A stretch of DNA of 64,000 nucleotides from Caballeronia calidae (GCF_900044055.2 NZ_FCOX02000001.1:401405-465404); one strand, 5' to 3'. Positions 1 to 9,712 are shown, numbered from the stretch's first letter. The notes: a model not told the origin generated them from the letters alone. Program-made: numbers and translations.

Positions 1-32
1 GCGCACGCAAGCCATACAGGAAACGAAAGAAC

Positions 33-821
33 ATGAATCGCTCTCTCTACATCGCCGCGACCGGCATGAATGCGCAGCAGGCGCAGATGGACACGATCTC
101 GAACAACCTCGCGAACGTGAGCACGAACGGCTTCAAGGGCTCGCGCGCGGTGTTCGAGGATCTGCTGTATCAGACCACGCGCCAGCCGGGCGCGAACTCG
201 ACGCAGCAGACGGAACTCGCATCGGGCGTGCAGCTCGGCACCGGCGTGCAGCAGGTCGCGACCGAACGCCTCTACACGCAGGGCAACCTGCAGCAGACGG
301 GCAATTCGAAGGACGTCGCGATCAACGGCCAGGGCTTCTTCCAGGTGACGATGCCCGACGGCACGACGTCCTACACGCGCGACGGCTCGTTCCAGACGAA
401 CGCGCAAGGTCAGCTCGTCACGTCGAGCGGCTATCAGCTCAACCCGGCGATCACGATTCCGCAGAACGCGACGTCGATCACCATCGGCTCGGACGGCACG
501 GTGTCGATCACGCAGCAGGGCAGCACGGGCAGCACGACGGTCGGCGCGATCCAGCTCGCGACCTTCATCAACCCGGCCGGTCTCGAAGCGCGCGGCGAAA
601 ACCTGTTCTCCGAAACGGGCAGCTCGGGCGCGCCGAACGTGTCGCAGCCGGGCCTGAACGGCGCGGGCTCGCTGCAGCAGGGTTATGTGGAAGCGTCGAA
701 CGTGAACGTCGTGCAGGAGCTGGTCAACATGATCCAGACTCAGCGCGCGTACGAGATCAACAGCAAGGCCGTGACCACGTCCGACCAGATGCTGCAGACG
801 CTCTCGCAGATGCAGGTTTGA
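33..821 (+). CDS. flgG: Flagellar distal rod protein FlgG
   Basis: The 262-residue product is the distal rod subunit of the flagellar basal body, exported by the flagellar type III system. The N-terminus carries the rod/hook signature ([13 protein letters not shown], then [14 protein letters not shown] near residues 22-35). The C-terminus has the matching coiled-coil segment ([27 protein letters not shown]). Length equals the family norm. An AGGAAA Shine-Dalgarno precedes the ATG. It opens a flgG-H-I-J run whose upstream rod and hook genes lie outside the window. Confidence 0.97.
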   Translation: MNRSLYIAATGMNAQQAQMDTISNNLANVSTNGFKGSRAVFEDLLYQTTRQPGANSTQQTELASGVQLGTGVQQVATERLYTQGNLQQTGNSKDVAINGQGFFQVTMPDGTTSYTRDGSFQTNAQGQLVTSSGYQLNPAITIPQNATSITIGSDGTVSITQQGSTGSTTVGAIQLATFINPAGLEARGENLFSETGSSGAPNVSQPGLNGAGSLQQGYVEASNVNVVQELVNMIQTQRAYEINSKAVTTSDQMLQTLSQMQV

Positions 822-847
822 AGTCACGCTTAACCAGAGTCACCAAG

Positions 848-1531
848 ATGTCGCCTACCCGAATCCTCTCGCGCGCTTCGCTGGCCGCGCTCGTCGCAGC
901 GCTCGCCGCGTGCGGCCTCGTGCCGAAAGAGCCGATCACCCAGCAGCCGATGACCGCGCGTCCGCCGCAGCCGCCCGTCGGCACGCGTTCGCCCGGCGCG
1001 ATCTACAACGCGGGCTATGCCGGCCGGCCGCTCTTCGAAGACCAGCGTCCGCGCAACGTGGGCGACATCCTGACCATCGTGATCTCGGAAAACGTCAACG
1101 CGACGAAGTCGTCGCAGGCGAACACCAACCGCGCGGGCAACGGCTCGTTCGCCGTGCCGACTACGCCGGGCATCTTCGGCGGTCTGTTCAACAACACGAA
1201 CCTGTCCGCGAATGGCGCGAACAAGTTCACCGCAACGGGCGGCGCGAGCGCGGCCAACACCTTCAGCGGCACGCTGACCGTCACCGTCACGGAAGTCCTG
1301 CCCAACGGCAATCTGATGGTGAGCGGCGAAAAGCAGATGCTCATCAACCAGGGCAATGAATTCGTGCGCTTCTCCGGCGTCGTCAATCCGACGACGATCT
1401 CGGGCAGCAACACCGTGTTCTCCACGCAAGTCGCCGACGCGAAGATCGAATATTCGGCGAAGGGTTACATCGACGAAGCGCAGAACATGGGCTGGCTGCA
1501 GCGCTTCTTCCTCAACGTCGCGCCGTTCTGA
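848..1531 (+). CDS. flgH: Flagellar L-ring lipoprotein FlgH
   Basis: This encodes the outer-membrane L-ring protein that, with FlgI, forms the bushing around the rod. The ATG at 848 gives a type II signal peptide ending in a lipobox (ALAAC, Cys22). The mature part has FlgH motifs ([38 protein letters not shown]). A longer reading from a TTG at 818 would overlap the flgG stop and add residues before the signal peptide, so it is not preferred. The product is 227 residues, as usual for the family. flgI starts 2 bp after the stop. Confidence 0.95.
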   Translation: MSPTRILSRASLAALVAALAACGLVPKEPITQQPMTARPPQPPVGTRSPGAIYNAGYAGRPLFEDQRPRNVGDILTIVISENVNATKSSQANTNRAGNGSFAVPTTPGIFGGLFNNTNLSANGANKFTATGGASAANTFSGTLTVTVTEVLPNGNLMVSGEKQMLINQGNEFVRFSGVVNPTTISGSNTVFSTQVADAKIEYSAKGYIDEAQNMGWLQRFFLNVAPF

Positions 1532-1533
1532 TC

Positions 1534-2661
1534 ATGAATCCGCTTCTCCGTTTCGTTTCCTTCTCGCTCGCAGCCGCGCTGGTTGCCATCAGCAGCGCGC
1601 CGCACGCGCATGCCGAGCGCCTGAAAGACCTCGTCTCGTTCCAGGGCGTGCGTGACAATCCGCTGATCGGCTACGGTCTCGTCGTCGGTCTCGACGGCAC
1701 CGGCGACCAAACGATGCAGACCCCGTTCACGACGCAGTCGCTCACCAACATGCTCGGCAACCTCGGCATCACGGTGAACTCGGCGACGACGCAGAACATG
1801 CAGTTGAAGAACGTCGCCGCCGTGATGGTCACGGCGACGCTGCCGCCGTTCGCGCGCCCCGGCGAAGCGATCGACGTGACGGTTTCGTCGCTCGGCAACG
1901 CGAAGAGCCTGCGCGGCGGCACGCTGCTGATGTCGCCGCTGAAGGGCGCCGACGGCCAGGTCTACGCGATGGCGCAGGGCAACCTCGTCGTCGGTGGCGC
2001 GGGCGCGAGCGCGAACGGCAGCAAGGTGCAGGTGAACCAGCTCGCGGTGGGCCGCATTTCCGCCGGTGCGATCGTCGAGCGCGCGGTGCCGTCGGCGTTG
2101 CAGCAGCAGGGCGGCGTCATGCAGATGGAACTGCGCGAGATGGACTTCGACACGACGCAGCGCATCGTCGCGGCGGTGAACAACCAGTTCGGCATGGGCA
2201 CGGCGCTCGCGCTCGACGGCCGCACCATTCAGTTGCGCGCGCCGCAGGACGCGAGCGAGCAGGTGTCGTTCATGGCGCAGCTGCAGAACATCGACGTGCG
2301 TCCGGCGCAGGCCGCCGCGAAGGTGATTCTCAACGCGCGCACCGGCTCCATCGTGATGAATCAGATGGTCACGCTGCAGAACTGCGCGGTCGCGCACGGC
2401 AATCTCTCGGTCGTCATCAACACGAAGACGGCGGTGAGCCAGCCGGGCGCGTTCTCGAACGGCCAGACGGTGGCGGCGAAGGAATCGTCGATTCAGCTGA
2501 AGCAGGACAGCGGCGCGCTCAAGATGCTGAGCGCGGGCGCGAATCTCGCCGATGTCGTGAAGGCGCTGAATGCGCTCGGCGCGACGCCGGCGGATCTCAT
2601 CTCGATCCTTCAGTCGATGAAGGCCGCGGGCGCGCTGCGCGCCGACCTCGAAATCATCTAA
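1534..2661 (+). CDS. flgI: Flagellar P-ring protein FlgI
   Basis: The product is the periplasmic P-ring subunit, 375 residues. A Sec signal peptide (about residues 1-27, ending AHA before ERLKDL) precedes the conserved start [20 protein letters not shown] and LDGTGDQT. The C-terminus ([20 protein letters not shown], then [18 protein letters not shown]) is the family tail. The gene is almost continuous with flgH and is followed 13 bp later by flgJ, so it is part of one operon. Confidence 0.97.
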   Translation: MNPLLRFVSFSLAAALVAISSAPHAHAERLKDLVSFQGVRDNPLIGYGLVVGLDGTGDQTMQTPFTTQSLTNMLGNLGITVNSATTQNMQLKNVAAVMVTATLPPFARPGEAIDVTVSSLGNAKSLRGGTLLMSPLKGADGQVYAMAQGNLVVGGAGASANGSKVQVNQLAVGRISAGAIVERAVPSALQQQGGVMQMELREMDFDTTQRIVAAVNNQFGMGTALALDGRTIQLRAPQDASEQVSFMAQLQNIDVRPAQAAAKVILNARTGSIVMNQMVTLQNCAVAHGNLSVVINTKTAVSQPGAFSNGQTVAAKESSIQLKQDSGALKMLSAGANLADVVKALNALGATPADLISILQSMKAAGALRADLEII

Positions 2662-2674
2662 GGAACGAAGGCTC

Positions 2675-3724
2675 ATGAACTCGAACACGACCGGCATCGC
2701 CAGCAGCGCGTTGGCATCGACCGATACGACGAGCGGCTTGTCGAACCTGTCGAACCGTTTCGCGCTCGACACGCAGGGCTTCGATGCATTGCGCGCGCAG
2801 GCGGGCGCCAATCCGCAACAAGGGCTGAAGGAAGCCGCGAAGCAGTTCGACGCCGTCTTCACGCAGATGATGCTGAAGAGCATGCGCGACGCGACGCCTT
2901 CGGACAGCCCGTTCGAATCGAACGATACGAAGTCGTTCACGTCGATGCTCGATCAGCAGTTGTCGCAGCAGATGTCGTCGAAGGGCATCGGTGTCGCGGA
3001 CATGATGCTCAAGCAACTGATGCGCAATTCGGGCGCGCAGACCGGCGCGAACGCCTCGGGCGGCGCCGGCGCGATGAACGCGATGCAGGCGCTCGGCGGC
3101 ATGTCGGGCGGCGGCGGCGACCTCGAAGCGAACGCGGGCAATCTCGCCGCGATGAACGCGATGGCGAAGGCCTACGCGGCGGCGCAGGCCAACAAGAGCA
3201 GCGCGTCGCTCGCGGGCAAGGGCTATTCGGCGGCGGACTCTCTCCAGCCGCCGGTGCGCGGCAACGGGTCGGACAAGGTCAACGCGTTCGTCGATCGCCT
3301 CGCGGTGCCGGCGCAGGCAGCGAGCGCGGCGACGGGCATTCCGGCGCGCTTCATCATCGGTCAGGCGGCACTCGAATCCGGCTGGGGCAAGCGCGAGATC
3401 AAACATTCGAACGGCGCGACGAGCCACAACATCTTCGGCATCAAGGCGACGAAGGACTGGGGCGGCAAGACCGTCGATTCGGTCACGACCGAGTATGTGA
3501 ACGGCCGGCCGCAGAAGGTCGTCGAGAAGTTCCGCGCCTACGATTCGTACGAAGAAGCGCTCACCGATTACGCGAGTGTCATCAAGAACAATCCGCGCTA
3601 TGCGCCGGTGATCCAGGCTTCGCGCGATGTCGCGGGCTTCGCGCACGGCATGCAGAAGGCGGGCTACGCAACCGACCCGCAGTACGCGAAAAAGCTCATT
3701 TCGATCATGCGTCAGATCGTCTGA
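2675..3724 (+). CDS. flgJ: FlgJ: rod-binding chaperone with glucosaminidase domain
   Basis: This is a dual-domain FlgJ of 349 residues. The N-terminal third (AAKQFDAVFTQMMLKSMRDA, about residues 55-75) is the rod-capping part. The C-terminal half, from about residue 190, is a peptidoglycan hydrolase of the glucosaminidase family (AALESGWGKREI, HNIFGIKA, EKFRAYDSYEEALTDYASVI). It opens the peptidoglycan for the growing rod. A glycine/alanine-rich linker (about residues 120-180) makes it longer than enterobacterial FlgJ (about 313). An AAGGA Shine-Dalgarno precedes the ATG. Confidence 0.96.
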   Translation: MNSNTTGIASSALASTDTTSGLSNLSNRFALDTQGFDALRAQAGANPQQGLKEAAKQFDAVFTQMMLKSMRDATPSDSPFESNDTKSFTSMLDQQLSQQMSSKGIGVADMMLKQLMRNSGAQTGANASGGAGAMNAMQALGGMSGGGGDLEANAGNLAAMNAMAKAYAAAQANKSSASLAGKGYSAADSLQPPVRGNGSDKVNAFVDRLAVPAQAASAATGIPARFIIGQAALESGWGKREIKHSNGATSHNIFGIKATKDWGGKTVDSVTTEYVNGRPQKVVEKFRAYDSYEEALTDYASVIKNNPRYAPVIQASRDVAGFAHGMQKAGYATDPQYAKKLISIMRQIV

Positions 3725-3907
3725 CGAAGCCGCGCGGCCCTCGGTGCCCACGCAATCAGCGGATGTTTGCGGCCGGCTTCTTGCTGAAAAAGGCGTCACA
3801 CGCGCTTTTGCGGCGCGCGGAAAGCGCGTATGTTCGGACCTCGGGCGACAGCAAACGTTTTACGTTTCTGGGGACGGCGCACCACATACATTTTTCGTTG
3901 CGCGACC

Positions 3908-3935
3908 CTAAACTTTTAAAGAGGTATGCCGCTAA
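3908..3935 (+). promoter_or_regulatory. Sigma-28 (FliA) promoter upstream of ycgR
   Basis: CTAAA is followed by a 15-bp spacer and GCCGCTAA. This matches the FliA consensus TAAA-N15-GCCGATAA at all but one position. It lies about 100 bp upstream of the ycgR ATG. The remaining flgJ-ycgR gap (3725-3907) shows no gene I can support. Confidence 0.85.
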
Positions 3936-4035
3936 CCTGAATAATCGAAGTGCCGGGCCAATAGGGGTTCGGAACGACGCGCGACGTTCGGGGGGGCCTG
4001 GGCGGCGCGCGGGCACATTGCACACGGCTAGCACC

Positions 4036-4788
4036 ATGAACACCAATCACAAACATGACGTTGCCGACGAGGACATCGCGCCGATCGTGGATTTCGGTCG
4101 GCGCAATCCGCTGGAAATCGGCGTGGCACTGCGCAATCTCGCCAATCGCGGAGACTTTCTGACGGCGCAATACGGCGACGGGCAGATCGTCACGCGTCTG
4201 CTCGATGTCGACGTAACCGCGCATCGTTTCACATTCGACTGGGGCGGCGTGGCGGAACAGAACCGCGGCGTGCTCGCTTCGCAGAGGCTCATTTTCAACG
4301 CGGCGCCGGAGGGTGTGCGGGTGGAGTTCACGACGCCGCCGCCGCGCGAGACGATATTCGACGGGCATCCTGCATTCGAGGCGGAGTTTCCGCCGGTGCT
4401 GTATTACATGCAGCGGCGCGAGTATTTCCGCGTCGAGGCGCCGGTGCTCGATCCATATATGTGCACGGGCACGCTGCCGGATGGGGAGCGATTCCGCTTC
4501 GAGGTGCATGATCTGTCGCTGGGCGGTGTGGCATTGCGGACAACGGATCAGCGGGTCGCGGATCTCGAGGTGGGCGTCGTGATTCAGGATGCTGAGCTGC
4601 ATTTCAGCGCGAATGGTCGCGTGACGCTGGACATGATGCTTGTTTCGCATCGCGAGTCGACGACGCCGAAGGGTGATCGGCGGTATACGATGGGGTTCAA
4701 GTTCGTTTCGATGCCGGGGTCGGCGGAGAATACGCTGCAGCGGCTCATTACGCAGTTGGAGATGAAGCGGCGGTCTTTAGCGAAGTAG
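4036..4788 (+). CDS. ycgR: YcgR-type flagellar brake protein (PilZ domain)
   Basis: The product is a 250-residue c-di-GMP receptor expected to slow the motor when c-di-GMP is high. Residues about 15-115 form a YcgR N-domain (NPLEIGVALRNLANRGDFLTA). The PilZ domain follows, with the c-di-GMP motifs QRREYFRVEAP (RxxxR) and HDLSLGGVAL (D/NxSxxG). The ATG at 4036 is chosen because an open extension upstream crosses the FliA promoter and has no family similarity. That promoter places the gene in the late flagellar regulon. Confidence 0.93.
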   Translation: MNTNHKHDVADEDIAPIVDFGRRNPLEIGVALRNLANRGDFLTAQYGDGQIVTRLLDVDVTAHRFTFDWGGVAEQNRGVLASQRLIFNAAPEGVRVEFTTPPPRETIFDGHPAFEAEFPPVLYYMQRREYFRVEAPVLDPYMCTGTLPDGERFRFEVHDLSLGGVALRTTDQRVADLEVGVVIQDAELHFSANGRVTLDMMLVSHRESTTPKGDRRYTMGFKFVSMPGSAENTLQRLITQLEMKRRSLAK

Positions 4789-4847
4789 GCTCGCTTCGGT
4801 CGCTGGTTTTGGGGTTTGGGGTGCGGGGTGCGGGGTGCGGTTGTGTC

Positions 4848-4922
4848 ATCGCCGGATCCCGGTTTCGCGTCGGTGTGTTTGCTCTGCCCCTGTGCGGGGC
4901 GGCAGTCGCCTGGTTTATGCTC
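4848..4922 (+). repeat. Degenerate extra end-module of the 625-bp element
   Basis: The stretch (GGATCCCGGTTTCGCGTCGG, then a divergent TGTTTGCT, then CTGCCCCTGTGCGGGGCGGC) is a partial, mutated copy of the outermost ~65 bp of the large repeat that begins at 4975. It is separated from that repeat by the GCGT microsatellite. Similar degenerate modules flank copies 2 and 3 (about 9749-9800, 14470-14530 and 15185-15258). Confidence 0.75.
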
Positions 4923-4974
<52 letters not shown>

Positions 4975-5601
4975 AAAATCCTGTTTTCGCGTCGGTCTAT
5001 TAGCACTGCCCCTGTGCGGGGCGGCAGTCACTTTCTTTGCTGCTGCAAAGAAAGTAACCAAAGAAACAGCTATCCCCATCCAAAGTACTTCACACCGGCC
5101 CCGGCACAGAAACACTCTCGTGGTCCGGCAGTAGCGAGTGCCCTCATAGGCCCTACCGGGCTTGGATCGCGCACGATCTGTCACACCGCGCCGCATAACT
5201 GACTGGTAAGGCGCCAAATAGCTCCGGCCCGCTGCGCGGCCGACCGGTCCATCGGGGATGCGTGCGCTTCCTTGCTAATGCTTCCATCTCACCGCATCGG
5301 TGGTCCGTTGGTTTCCCTTGCAAACCCAACGGCAGCGCGTAGCGCTGTGCCGGAGCTATTTTGTGCTGAACCAGCGCGCTTTAACTTCTAGCTTGTCAGA
5401 CCGTGCGCGATCCAAGCCCGATTAGACCTATGAGGGCACTCGCTACTGCCGGACCACGTGCAATCTTCTGTGCCGCGGCCGGCCTGAAGTGCTTAGGCTG
5501 GGGATAGCTGTTTCTTTGGTTACTTTCTTTGCAGCAGCAAAGAAAGTGACTGCCGCCCCGCACAGGGGCAACGCCAATAGACCGACGCGAAAACGGGATC
5601 C
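4975..5601 (+). repeat. 625-bp nested palindromic element, copy 1 (A end left, B end right)
   Basis: The terminal inverted repeats are imperfect and about 180 bp long. From outside in they run AATCCTGTTTTCGCGTCGGT, CTATTAGC, hairpin CTGCCCC/GGGGCGGCAG, hairpin ACTTTCTTTGC/GCAAAGAAAGT, CCAAAGAAACAGCTATCCCC, then a diverged region, TGGTCCGGCAGTAGCGAGTG and GGGCTTGGATCGCGCAC. Inside these an inner repeat AAATAGCTCCGGC / GCCGGAGCTATTT brackets a ~130-bp variable centre. The two ends differ: the A end has CATCCAAAGTACTTCA, the B end CAGCCTAAGCACTTCA. No transposase or plausible ORF is present. Small frames inside are by-products of the conserved hairpins. Confidence 0.93.
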
Positions 5602-5740
5602 AGCGAAAGCAAGAGCAAAAGCAAAGAAATAACCCTAAAACCCAACGCTCTTCGCGCAATAGCCATTGCCGCATCCCTCCGATAATGGCCTCATCGCAAA
5701 ATCCCGCCGTCTCCCGCCAGGGAAACCCCTCCGCAAACGC

Positions 5741-5767
5741 TCAACTTCCCCGGCAATCGGCCGATAT
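5741..5767 (+). promoter_or_regulatory. Sigma-28 (FliA) promoter upstream of flgK
   Basis: TCAA, a 15-bp spacer and GCCGATAT give a strong match to TAAA-N15-GCCGATAA, 41 bp before the flgK start. This is the expected class III promoter for hook-associated proteins. Between element copy 1 and this site (5602-5740) only AAGCAA-type low-complexity sequence is visible. Confidence 0.85.
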
Positions 5768-5808
5768 ACATAACAGCCGAGCGGCAGCGCTCTCACCAGG
5801 ATTCACGC

Positions 5809-7752
5809 ATGTCCAATAACATTTTCAGCATTGGTCTTTCCGGTCTGAATGCGGCCCAGTGGGGCCTGACGACGACGGGGCAGAACATCAGCAACGCCGC
5901 GACGCCGGGCTATACGCTCGAAAAAGTCTCGTATCAGGAGTCGTCCGGTCAATTCACCGGCTCGGGCTATCTCGGCAACGGCGTGCAGGCCGTGACCGTC
6001 ACGCGTCAGTACAGCCAGTACCTCACGACGCAGGTCAACAACACGCAATCGTCGAGCAGCGCGGCCAGCACGTACTTCTCGCTGATCTCGCAACTGAACA
6101 ATCTCGTCGGCGATCCGACCAAGGGCATCGCGCAAGGCATCACCAATTACTTCTCCGGCCTGCAATCCGTCGCGAACTCGGCGAGCAGCACGGCGGCGCG
6201 TCAATCGCTGATGAGCAGCGCGCAAACGCTCGCCGATCAGATCAACTCGGCAGGCGAGCAATACGATCAACTGCGCCAGAGCGTCAACACGCAACTGACC
6301 AGCGCCGTCTCGCAGATCAACAGCTACTCGCAACAGATCGCCGATCTCAACAAGCAGATCAACATCGCAAGCGCCGGCGGCCAGCAGCCGAACCAGCTCC
6401 TCGATCAACGCGATCAGCTCGTCACGAACCTCAGCTCGATGATCGGCGTGCAGGTCGTGCAGCAGGACGGCAACTACAACGTTTTCATCGGCAACGGGCA
6501 GCCGCTCGTCGTCGGCAATACGCAATACGGGCTGCAAACGGTGCCTTCGCCGTCCGATCCGAGCGAGCTCTCGGTCGCGTTCCAGAATCGCGACGGCTCG
6601 ACGCAAACCGCCGCGACGACGCAATACATCGAAAACTCGGCGCTGACCGGCGGCGTGGTCGGCGGTCTCATCGACTTCCGCACGCACACGCTCGATCCGG
6701 CGCAGGCGCAACTCGGCGCCATCGCCACGAGCTTCGCCAATCAGCTCAACGATCAGAACGCGCTCGGCCTCGATCTGAACGGCCAGGCGGGCGGCAAGCT
6801 GTTCGCGACCAGCGATCCGAACATCATCGCCAACGCGCGCAACAAGGGCACCGGCGTGCCGACGGCGACGATCGTCGATGGCACGCAGCCGCCCGCCAAC
6901 GATTTCACCGTCACCTACGACGGCAGCAAATACACGGTGACGGACCCGGCGAGCGGCCAGACGCTCGGCACCATCGATCCGGCCACGGAAACCGCGAAGG
7001 ACATCGGCGGCCTGAACATCGATATATCCGCACTGGGCGACGCGCAGAAGGGCGACTCGTTCACGATCCAGCCGACCCGCGCCGCGCTCGACGGCTTCAA
7101 GCTCACGACGAGCAACGGCGCGGCGATCGCGGCGGCATCGCCGGCGGTGACGTCGGCGGCGAGCACGAACACCGGCACGGCGTCGATTTCATCGGCGACG
7201 GTGACGAAGAGCCCGCTGTCGTCCGAGATCAACCTGAAGTACGACGCAACGGCGAAGAGCTTCACGGCGGACGTGGCGGTGAAGGTCGACGGCACCGATT
7301 ACGCCGCAGGCACGACGATTCCCTACGATGCGTCGAAGGGCATGACGGTCGTCGGTGACGGCGTCTCGGCGACCATCAGCGGCACGCCGAAGGACACCGA
7401 CACGTTCACGATCGCAAAGAATAACGGCGGCACGAGCGACGGCACCAACGCGCTCGCGATGGCGAACCTGGTTTCGGCAAAGTCGCTCAACGGCGGCAGC
7501 GACACGCTGACGAGCTCGTATGCGAACTACATCAACACGATCGGCAACCAGACCAATCAACTCAAGGCGACGAGCACGGCGCAGACCGCGCTGCTGACTC
7601 AGGCGACATCGGCGCAGCAATCGGTGCAGGGCGTGAACCTGAACGAGGAAGCGGCCAATTTGATCCAGTATCAGCAGCTCTATCAAGCGAACAGCAAGGT
7701 GATCCAGACCGCCGCGACGCTGTTCCAGTCGCTGCTCGGCATGTTCAACTGA
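5809..7752 (+). CDS. flgK: Flagellar hook-associated protein 1 (FlgK)
   Basis: This encodes the first hook-filament junction protein. The 647-residue product starts with the axial-protein signature (FSIGLSGLNAAQWGLTTTGQ, NISNAATPGYTLEKVSY) and ends with the matching helical segment (GVNLNEEAANLIQYQQLYQA, then NSKVIQTAATLFQSLLGMF). The middle (about residues 340-550) carries beta-rich inserts with repeated GDxFTI-type motifs (GDSFTIQP, TDTFTIAK). Enterobacterial FlgK is near 550 residues, so the D2/D3 region is enlarged. flgL follows after 11 bp. Confidence 0.97.
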   Translation: MSNNIFSIGLSGLNAAQWGLTTTGQNISNAATPGYTLEKVSYQESSGQFTGSGYLGNGVQAVTVTRQYSQYLTTQVNNTQSSSSAASTYFSLISQLNNLVGDPTKGIAQGITNYFSGLQSVANSASSTAARQSLMSSAQTLADQINSAGEQYDQLRQSVNTQLTSAVSQINSYSQQIADLNKQINIASAGGQQPNQLLDQRDQLVTNLSSMIGVQVVQQDGNYNVFIGNGQPLVVGNTQYGLQTVPSPSDPSELSVAFQNRDGSTQTAATTQYIENSALTGGVVGGLIDFRTHTLDPAQAQLGAIATSFANQLNDQNALGLDLNGQAGGKLFATSDPNIIANARNKGTGVPTATIVDGTQPPANDFTVTYDGSKYTVTDPASGQTLGTIDPATETAKDIGGLNIDISALGDAQKGDSFTIQPTRAALDGFKLTTSNGAAIAAASPAVTSAASTNTGTASISSATVTKSPLSSEINLKYDATAKSFTADVAVKVDGTDYAAGTTIPYDASKGMTVVGDGVSATISGTPKDTDTFTIAKNNGGTSDGTNALAMANLVSAKSLNGGSDTLTSSYANYINTIGNQTNQLKATSTAQTALLTQATSAQQSVQGVNLNEEAANLIQYQQLYQANSKVIQTAATLFQSLLGMFN

Positions 7753-7763
7753 GGCTCACTGCC

Positions 7764-8999
7764 ATGCGTATCTCCAGTTCCCAGTACTTCAACATGAACG
7801 TCGCTTCGATGAGCGACCAGCAGAGCACGCTTGCTTCGATGTATCAGCAGATTTCGTCGGGCAAGCGCATTCTCACCGCATCCGACGATCCGCTCGGCGC
7901 GGCGCAGGCGGTGCAGCTCACGTTGAAGAGCGGCGCGCTCGCGCAATACGGCACGAACCAGACGGCGGCGCTTTCGTCGCTGCAGCAGGAAGATTCCACG
8001 TTGAGCAACGTGAGCAACGTGCTGCAGAGCATCCAGACGCAGATCGTGCATGCGGGCGACGGCTCGCTCACCGATGCGGACCGCACGTCGGTCGCGAATA
8101 CGATTCAGGGTTTGCGCGATCAGCTCTTCAGCCTCGCGAACACGACGGACAGCGACGGCAACTACATCTTCTCGGGACTGAAGGGCGGCACGGCGCCGTT
8201 CTCGAACAATCCAGCCGGCGTCGGCGCGACGTATGACGGCGACTTCGGCCAGCGCACGGTGCAGATCAGCGAAGGGCGTTCGATGCAGGTGGGCGACACG
8301 GGTGTGTCGATCTTCCAGAGCGTGTCGCCGATGGAAAGCGATCCGGTGTCGACCGCGGGTTCGTCGAATTCGGGCACGGCGACGCTCAGCCCGGTGAGCG
8401 TGAGCGATACGAGCGACAAGGGTAACGCGAGCAAGTACACGATCACGTTCGCGGTCTCGCAGACCGATGGCACGACGACCTATTCGATCGAGTCGGACCC
8501 GGTGGATAGCACGCTGCCGACGAATGTGCCGTACACGGACAAGGCGGACATCACGCTCGGCGGCCAGAAGGTGACGATCGAGGGCGCGCCCAAGGATGGC
8601 GACACCTTCACCGTGAACCCGGCGGCGGCGGAGAACAACGACATCTTCGCGACGCTCGACAACATCGTGAGCGCGCTGAAGCAGCAGACGGGAACGCCGG
8701 CCGCGCAGGCCGCGCTGACCAATGCGCTGACGACTGCGGGCACGAAGATCAACAACACGTTCAACAACGTGCTGGCGGCGCAGACGGTTGTCGGCGGACG
8801 CGAGCAGGAAGTGCAGTCGACGCAGACCGCGATGCAGACGAGCCAGACGCAGACGGCGAGCGATATCGCGAATTTGACGAGCATCGATCTCGTGTCGGCG
8901 ATTAGTCAGTACGAGCTGACGCAGAACTCGCTGCAGGCGGCGCAGATGGCGTTTTCGCAGATTCAGAAGATGTCGTTGTTTGATTACATCGGGAGTTGA
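7764..8999 (+). CDS. flgL: Flagellar hook-associated protein 3 (FlgL)
   Basis: This is the second hook-filament junction protein, 411 residues. The flagellin-like N-terminus (RISSSQYFNMNVASMSDQQS, QISSGKRILTASDDPLGAAQ) and C-terminus (DLVSAISQYELTQNSLQAAQ, then MAFSQIQKMSLFDYIG) are diagnostic. The insert around residues 255-295 (ITLGGQKVTIEGAPKDGDTF) resembles the GDTFT motifs seen in FlgK. It is co-transcribed with flgK. Confidence 0.97.
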   Translation: MRISSSQYFNMNVASMSDQQSTLASMYQQISSGKRILTASDDPLGAAQAVQLTLKSGALAQYGTNQTAALSSLQQEDSTLSNVSNVLQSIQTQIVHAGDGSLTDADRTSVANTIQGLRDQLFSLANTTDSDGNYIFSGLKGGTAPFSNNPAGVGATYDGDFGQRTVQISEGRSMQVGDTGVSIFQSVSPMESDPVSTAGSSNSGTATLSPVSVSDTSDKGNASKYTITFAVSQTDGTTTYSIESDPVDSTLPTNVPYTDKADITLGGQKVTIEGAPKDGDTFTVNPAAAENNDIFATLDNIVSALKQQTGTPAAQAALTNALTTAGTKINNTFNNVLAAQTVVGGREQEVQSTQTAMQTSQTQTASDIANLTSIDLVSAISQYELTQNSLQAAQMAFSQIQKMSLFDYIGS

Positions 9000-9087
9000 T
9001 GGGCGTTTGGGAGAACGCCTTGCTCCTTTTTTGTTTGCTTGCTTGTGCGTTTGCTTGCTTGTGCGCTTGCTTGCGCTTTGTTTCGCC

Positions 9088-9712
9088 GGATCCCGGTTTC
9101 GTGTCGGTCTATTAGCACTGCCCCTGTGCGGGGCGGCAGTCACTTTCTTTGCTGCTGCAAAGAAAGTAACCAAAGAAACAGCTATCCCCAGCCTAAGCAC
9201 TTCATGCCGGCCGCGGCACAGAAGATTGCACGTGGTCCGGCAGTAGCGAGTGCCCTCATAGGCCTACCGGGCTTGGATCGCGCACGGTCTGACAAGCTAG
9301 AAGTTATAGCGCGCTGGTTCAGCACAAAATAGCTCCGGCACAGCGCTACGCGCTGCCGTTGGGTTTGCAAGGGAAGCCAACGGTGGGCGAAGGCAGTGAG
9401 ATGGAAGCATTAGCAAGGAAGCACGCGCGGACCCGATGGACCGGTCGGCCGCGAAGCGGGCCGGAGCTATTTGGCGCCTTACCAGTCAGTTAAGTGGTGC
9501 GATGTGACAGACCGTGCGCGATCCAAGCCCGGCGAGTTTTGTGAGGGCACTCGCTACTGCCGGACCACGAGAGTGTTTCTGTGCCGGGGCCGGCATGAAG
9601 TACTTTGGATGGGGATAGCTGTTTCTTTGGTTACTTTCTTTGCAGCAGCAAAGAAAGTGACTGCCGCCCCGCACAGGGGCAGTGCTAATAGACCGACGCG
9701 AAAACAGGATTT
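9088..9712 (-). repeat. 625-bp nested palindromic element, copy 2 (B end left, A end right)
   Basis: It has the same architecture as the copy at 4975-5601 but in the opposite orientation. The left arm carries the B signature CAGCCTAAGCACTTCA, and the right arm carries the A signature (minus-strand CATCCAAAGTACTTCA). Inner repeats AAATAGCTCCGGC and GCCGGAGCTATTT are intact. It fills most of the gap between the convergent genes flgL and fliR. GCTT-rich short repeats (about 9033-9075) lie on its left. Confidence 0.93.

Noticed and set aside
818..847. flgH start at TTG 818
   Set aside because: It would place ten extra residues before an already complete lipoprotein signal peptide; ATG 848 gives a canonical one.
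9088..9712. CRISPR array or tRNA/rRNA genes among the repeats
   Set aside because: The repeats are two-arm palindromes without regular short repeat-spacer units. I saw no tRNA-like cloverleaf or rRNA sequence in the window.
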